From positions 1-44,333 of the forward strand of contig JBOGEN010000009.1 of the NCBI GenBank assembly GCA_050743265.1: 44,333 nucleotides of DNA. Direction: 5' to 3'. Origin of the DNA: JBOGEN01 sp050743265. Lineage in GTDB: Bacteria; Actinomycetota; Actinomycetes; JBOGEN01. This document shows, one piece after another, positions 42,161 to 44,333 of the stretch (the first letter of the stretch is position 1; each line of letters begins with the position of its first letter). The notes below the pieces were generated by a model. That model did no database searches and was not told where the DNA came from. It saw only the letters and a program-made list of their open reading frames with translations. Both the position numbers and the translations under genes were made by a program.

Positions 42161-43017
42161 CCACCCGCGTCCACATCCTCGGGAGCGGCACGCCGACGCC
42201 GACCCCCGAACGGTTCGGGTCTGCCTTCGCCGTCGAGGTCGACGGACAGACGCTGATGGTCGACTGCGGTCCGGCCGCCACGTGGAAGCTGGTCAAGGCG
42301 GGACTGTCGCCCACCGCCGTCACGAACGTGTTCTTCACGCATCACCACTTCGACCACGACGTCGACTATCCGTGCTTCCTGCTCACGCGGTGGGACCAGG
42401 ACATCGCGGAGAGTCCGCTCCACGTGTACGGGCCGCCACCCACCGAACGGCTGACAGAACAGCTGATCGGCCCGGACGGGGCGTTCGCACACGACTACAA
42501 CGCCCGCATCAACTGGCCCGTCTCACAACGCGTCTTCGCCAATCGCGGTGGCACGCTGCCGCGAAAGCCGCCCCTCGTCCACGCACACGACATCGAGGCC
42601 GGCGACACACACGAAGCGGGAGAGTGGACGATGCGTACGGCGCGGGCCCTGCATGTCCAGCCCTACCTCGATTCGGTCGCCTACCGGTTGGACACGGCGG
42701 CAGGAAGCGTCGTGTTCACCGGCGACACCGAACCCTGCGAGTCGGTCCGCGACCTCGCCGAGGGCGCCGACGTCATGCTGTGTATGGCGTGGGACACCAC
42801 CGCGCAGATGGCCGACACGGGAGAGGCCGACGGCTGCTGCGGGGCCGAAAGCGCGGCACGGATGGCGGCCGAGGCCGGCGTCGGAAAGCTCGTCCTCGTC
42901 CACACGGGCCCTCGGATCTCGGCTCCAGGCCATACGGAGGAGGCGATCTCCGAGGTGAAGGAGTTCTTCGATGGCGAGGTTGTCTTCGCCGAGGAGATCA
43001 TGTCCGTGGACCTCTGA
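42157..43017 (+). CDS. metallo-beta-lactamase-fold hydrolase (RNase Z-like branch)
   Basis: 286 residues: ILGSGTPTPTPERFGSAFAVEVDGQTLMVDCGP at the N-terminus, metal motif HxHxDH at His62, His64, Asp66, His67 (THHHFDHD), GSVVFTGDTEP and the terminal LVHTGPRIS. The second ATG (42157) is chosen, because AGAGGAG is directly against the first ATG at 42151 and six bases before the second. It is coupled to the DUF885 stop. Substrate unknown; such proteins hydrolyse phosphodiesters, lactones or esters. Co-occurrence with DUF885 in this island suggests a shared catabolic task. Confidence 0.9.
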   Translation: MTTRVHILGSGTPTPTPERFGSAFAVEVDGQTLMVDCGPAATWKLVKAGLSPTAVTNVFFTHHHFDHDVDYPCFLLTRWDQDIAESPLHVYGPPPTERLTEQLIGPDGAFAHDYNARINWPVSQRVFANRGGTLPRKPPLVHAHDIEAGDTHEAGEWTMRTARALHVQPYLDSVAYRLDTAAGSVVFTGDTEPCESVRDLAEGADVMLCMAWDTTAQMADTGEADGCCGAESAARMAAEAGVGKLVLVHTGPRISAPGHTEEAISEVKEFFDGEVVFAEEIMSVDL

Positions 43018-43072
43018 CGGACGGACAGACGGCCCGTTGCACAGCCACGCAGCGTGCCCGGGAGCCGGTTCG

Positions 43073-43864
43073 CTAGGCGGCGTGGCGGCGTCCCACGAGG
43101 TGAAAGACTCGGCTCAGGTGCCGGTAGGGATCTCGACGGCTGGCCTGCAGCTCTACGGCGGCGATCTGGGAGATTTCCTCGGCCGCGGCGTCGGTGAGGT
43201 TGACCAGGTCAGCGAACAGCCACACGCCGTACCACGCCTCCGGTTCGACACCACGGGCACGCAACAGATCGGACAGCTCGCCGACGGTGTCTGCCCGGGT
43301 GCGGACACCGAGCACCCCGCGCTCGATGCGGGCGTCGAAGGCTGCCAGGGCATCGCTCCAGCGGCGTTGAAGCGCGGGCAGGACCGCCAGGGACTGGGCG
43401 TTCAGCGCCATCACGGACACCACTCCACCCGGGGCGACGCACTCACACAGCGAGGTCACCAGCGGCTGCGGCTGGTCCAGGTACATGAGGACCCCATGGC
43501 AGAGCACGGCAGAGAACCTTGCGCCACCCGTGGCCTGGCCGGCGTCCTCCCCCCTGCCGTGCACGAGCCGTACGCGCGCACGCACCGCCGCCGGTTCGGA
43601 TCCGAGTCGCCGTTCTGCTTTGCCCAGCATCGCGGGGGAGGAGTCGAGCAGGGTGACCTCGTAGCCGGCCCGGGCCAGTGGCAGCGCCTGGTGCGCAGCC
43701 CCTCCGCCGACATCCAGGATTGCGGCGGGGGGCTGCGGGAGGTGGTCCAGGAGGTGGTGGTGCAGAACGTAGTTCCGGACCTTGCCCTTCACCGACGCAG
43801 AGGCCTCGTCGTCGTACCGATCGGCCAAGGTCGACCAGGGATCTTGGCTCATGGCCAGCATCAT
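43073..43864 (-). CDS. class I SAM-dependent methyltransferase (CmoM-like)
   Basis: 263 residues: motif I AILDVGGGAAHQALPLA, VTLLDSSPAMLGKAERR, motif IV FSAVLCHGVLMYLDQPQPLV, then a helical insert with VLPALQRRWSDALAAFD. The resemblance to CmoM/SmtA-type enzymes is general. ATG 43864 follows GGGAGG by about six bases; ATG 43852 is also in frame. Convergent with the MBL-fold gene; not obviously part of the hydroxyproline island. Substrate unknown, tRNA uridine modification being one possibility. Confidence 0.85.
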   Translation of the reverse strand: MMLAMSQDPWSTLADRYDDEASASVKGKVRNYVLHHHLLDHLPQPPAAILDVGGGAAHQALPLARAGYEVTLLDSSPAMLGKAERRLGSEPAAVRARVRLVHGRGEDAGQATGGARFSAVLCHGVLMYLDQPQPLVTSLCECVAPGGVVSVMALNAQSLAVLPALQRRWSDALAAFDARIERGVLGVRTRADTVGELSDLLRARGVEPEAWYGVWLFADLVNLTDAAAEEISQIAAVELQASRRDPYRHLSRVFHLVGRRHAA

Positions 43865-43899
43865 GACCCACCTCCCTCAGGGTGGGCAGGCTGGCGCTG

Positions 43900-44333
43900 T
43901 CAGTCGAAGGAGAAGAGCGGGGGGAGGACGGCGGTGGCGGTTGCGGCCCAGAGGGCGAAGACGGGGAGGTAGGAGGTCTGCCACCGCTCGAGGCGGTGGA
44001 AGGTGCTACGTCCCCTGAGGAACCGCGTCGAGAGCCACGCGGTCCACGCGAGGTTCACGAGCAGGACCAGGTTGAGGCAAAGCGCTGCCGTGCGGTTCGG
44101 GGTGAAGCCGAGATCGCCGATCCGGGCCACCATCGCGCCGAGCACCATCACGTCGAGCACGAGGGCGCTCACGACGGCGAGCAGCCCGACGGCGTCCATC
44201 AGCCCGGCCGGTCGGGCCGGTTCCCGCGCCGACATCGCGTAGAGGACGAGCCCCAGCACGACCACCAGGAGAGCGTCGAAGACGCCGAGCAACTCGCGGT
44301 CGAACGCGCCGGCGACCCCGGAGACAGTGTAGG
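43900..44333 (-). CDS. multi-pass membrane protein, N-terminus beyond the window edge
   Basis: The last 144 codons of a gene that runs off the right edge with no start inside. At least four hydrophobic helices: ALLVVVLGLVLYAM, LLAVVSALVLDVMVLGAMV, LCLNLVLLVNLAWTAWL, YLPVFALWAATATAVLPPLF. The segment GFTPNRTAALCLNLVLLVNL and the ending YLPVFALWA resemble DUF4153/DUF4173-type membrane proteins, but I am not certain. Function unknown. Confidence 0.6.
   Translation of the reverse strand, partial: YTVSGVAGAFDRELLGVFDALLVVVLGLVLYAMSAREPARPAGLMDAVGLLAVVSALVLDVMVLGAMVARIGDLGFTPNRTAALCLNLVLLVNLAWTAWLSTRFLRGRSTFHRLERWQTSYLPVFALWAATATAVLPPLFSFD

Overview
The window is GC-rich (about 70%) with GTG/ATG starts, AGGAGG-type ribosome binding sites, ECF sigma factors carrying C-terminal extensions, and Tat-type lipoproteins. 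This fits an actinobacterium, possibly of the Nocardioidaceae/Propionibacteriales type. That placement is an inference from gene style only; there is no rRNA gene. I found no tRNA gene, insertion sequence or CRISPR array.

Layout. (1) 1-3283: an ECF42-type sigma factor flanked by two YCII/DGPF proteins, with a divergent cysteine-dioxygenase-like gene and a partial RibD/DHFR-family gene. A second YCII-ECF42 pair lies at 22508-24070. All three YCII genes and the dioxygenase are preceded by TGTCG-N17-CG, which matches the ECF42 promoter pattern as I remember it. I infer one small ECF42 regulon spread over two loci. (2) 3428-10341: a frameshifted hybrid histidine kinase, a secreted M14 zinc carboxypeptidase, a two-TM hypothetical protein and a remnant of a VOC/glyoxalase gene. 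(3) 10510-18937: a compact set of nine genes: two methyltransferases, a CDP-alcohol phosphatidyltransferase, a membrane alkaline-phosphatase-superfamily enzyme, a BchC-like MDR dehydrogenase, a divergent PTPS/QueD-like protein, a GT4 glycosyltransferase, an LPG-synthase-type membrane protein and a RibD-type reductase. I know of no characterised pathway with this content. It looks like synthesis of a pterin- or polyol-derived, glycosylated, membrane-linked compound, and it is the best candidate here for an undescribed system.

(4) 19044-25671: a frameshifted flavoprotein, a methyltransferase, an M20 carbamoylase-type hydrolase, the second ECF42 locus, an ArsR-SRPBCC fusion gene with a near-consensus leaderless promoter, and an anti-sigma-type ATPase. 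(5) 25942-43017: a catabolic island for hydroxyproline, probably fed by peptides. It holds a GGT-like enzyme, a complete Dpp/Opp-type ABC importer, a prolyl-iminopeptidase-like hydrolase, a GntR/FCD regulator, a three-subunit D-hydroxyproline dehydrogenase, 4-hydroxyproline epimerase, a DHDPS-family deaminase, and a DUF885 metallopeptidase coupled to a metallo-beta-lactamase-fold protein. The expected route is peptide import, intracellular cleavage, epimerisation, oxidation and deamination to 2-oxoglutarate semialdehyde. The last dehydrogenase is not in the window. (6) 43073-44333: a methyltransferase and the 3' part of a membrane protein.

Two long genes, the kinase and the flavoprotein, each need one single-base change to read through. 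These are either real disruptions or sequencing errors, and I could not separate the two.
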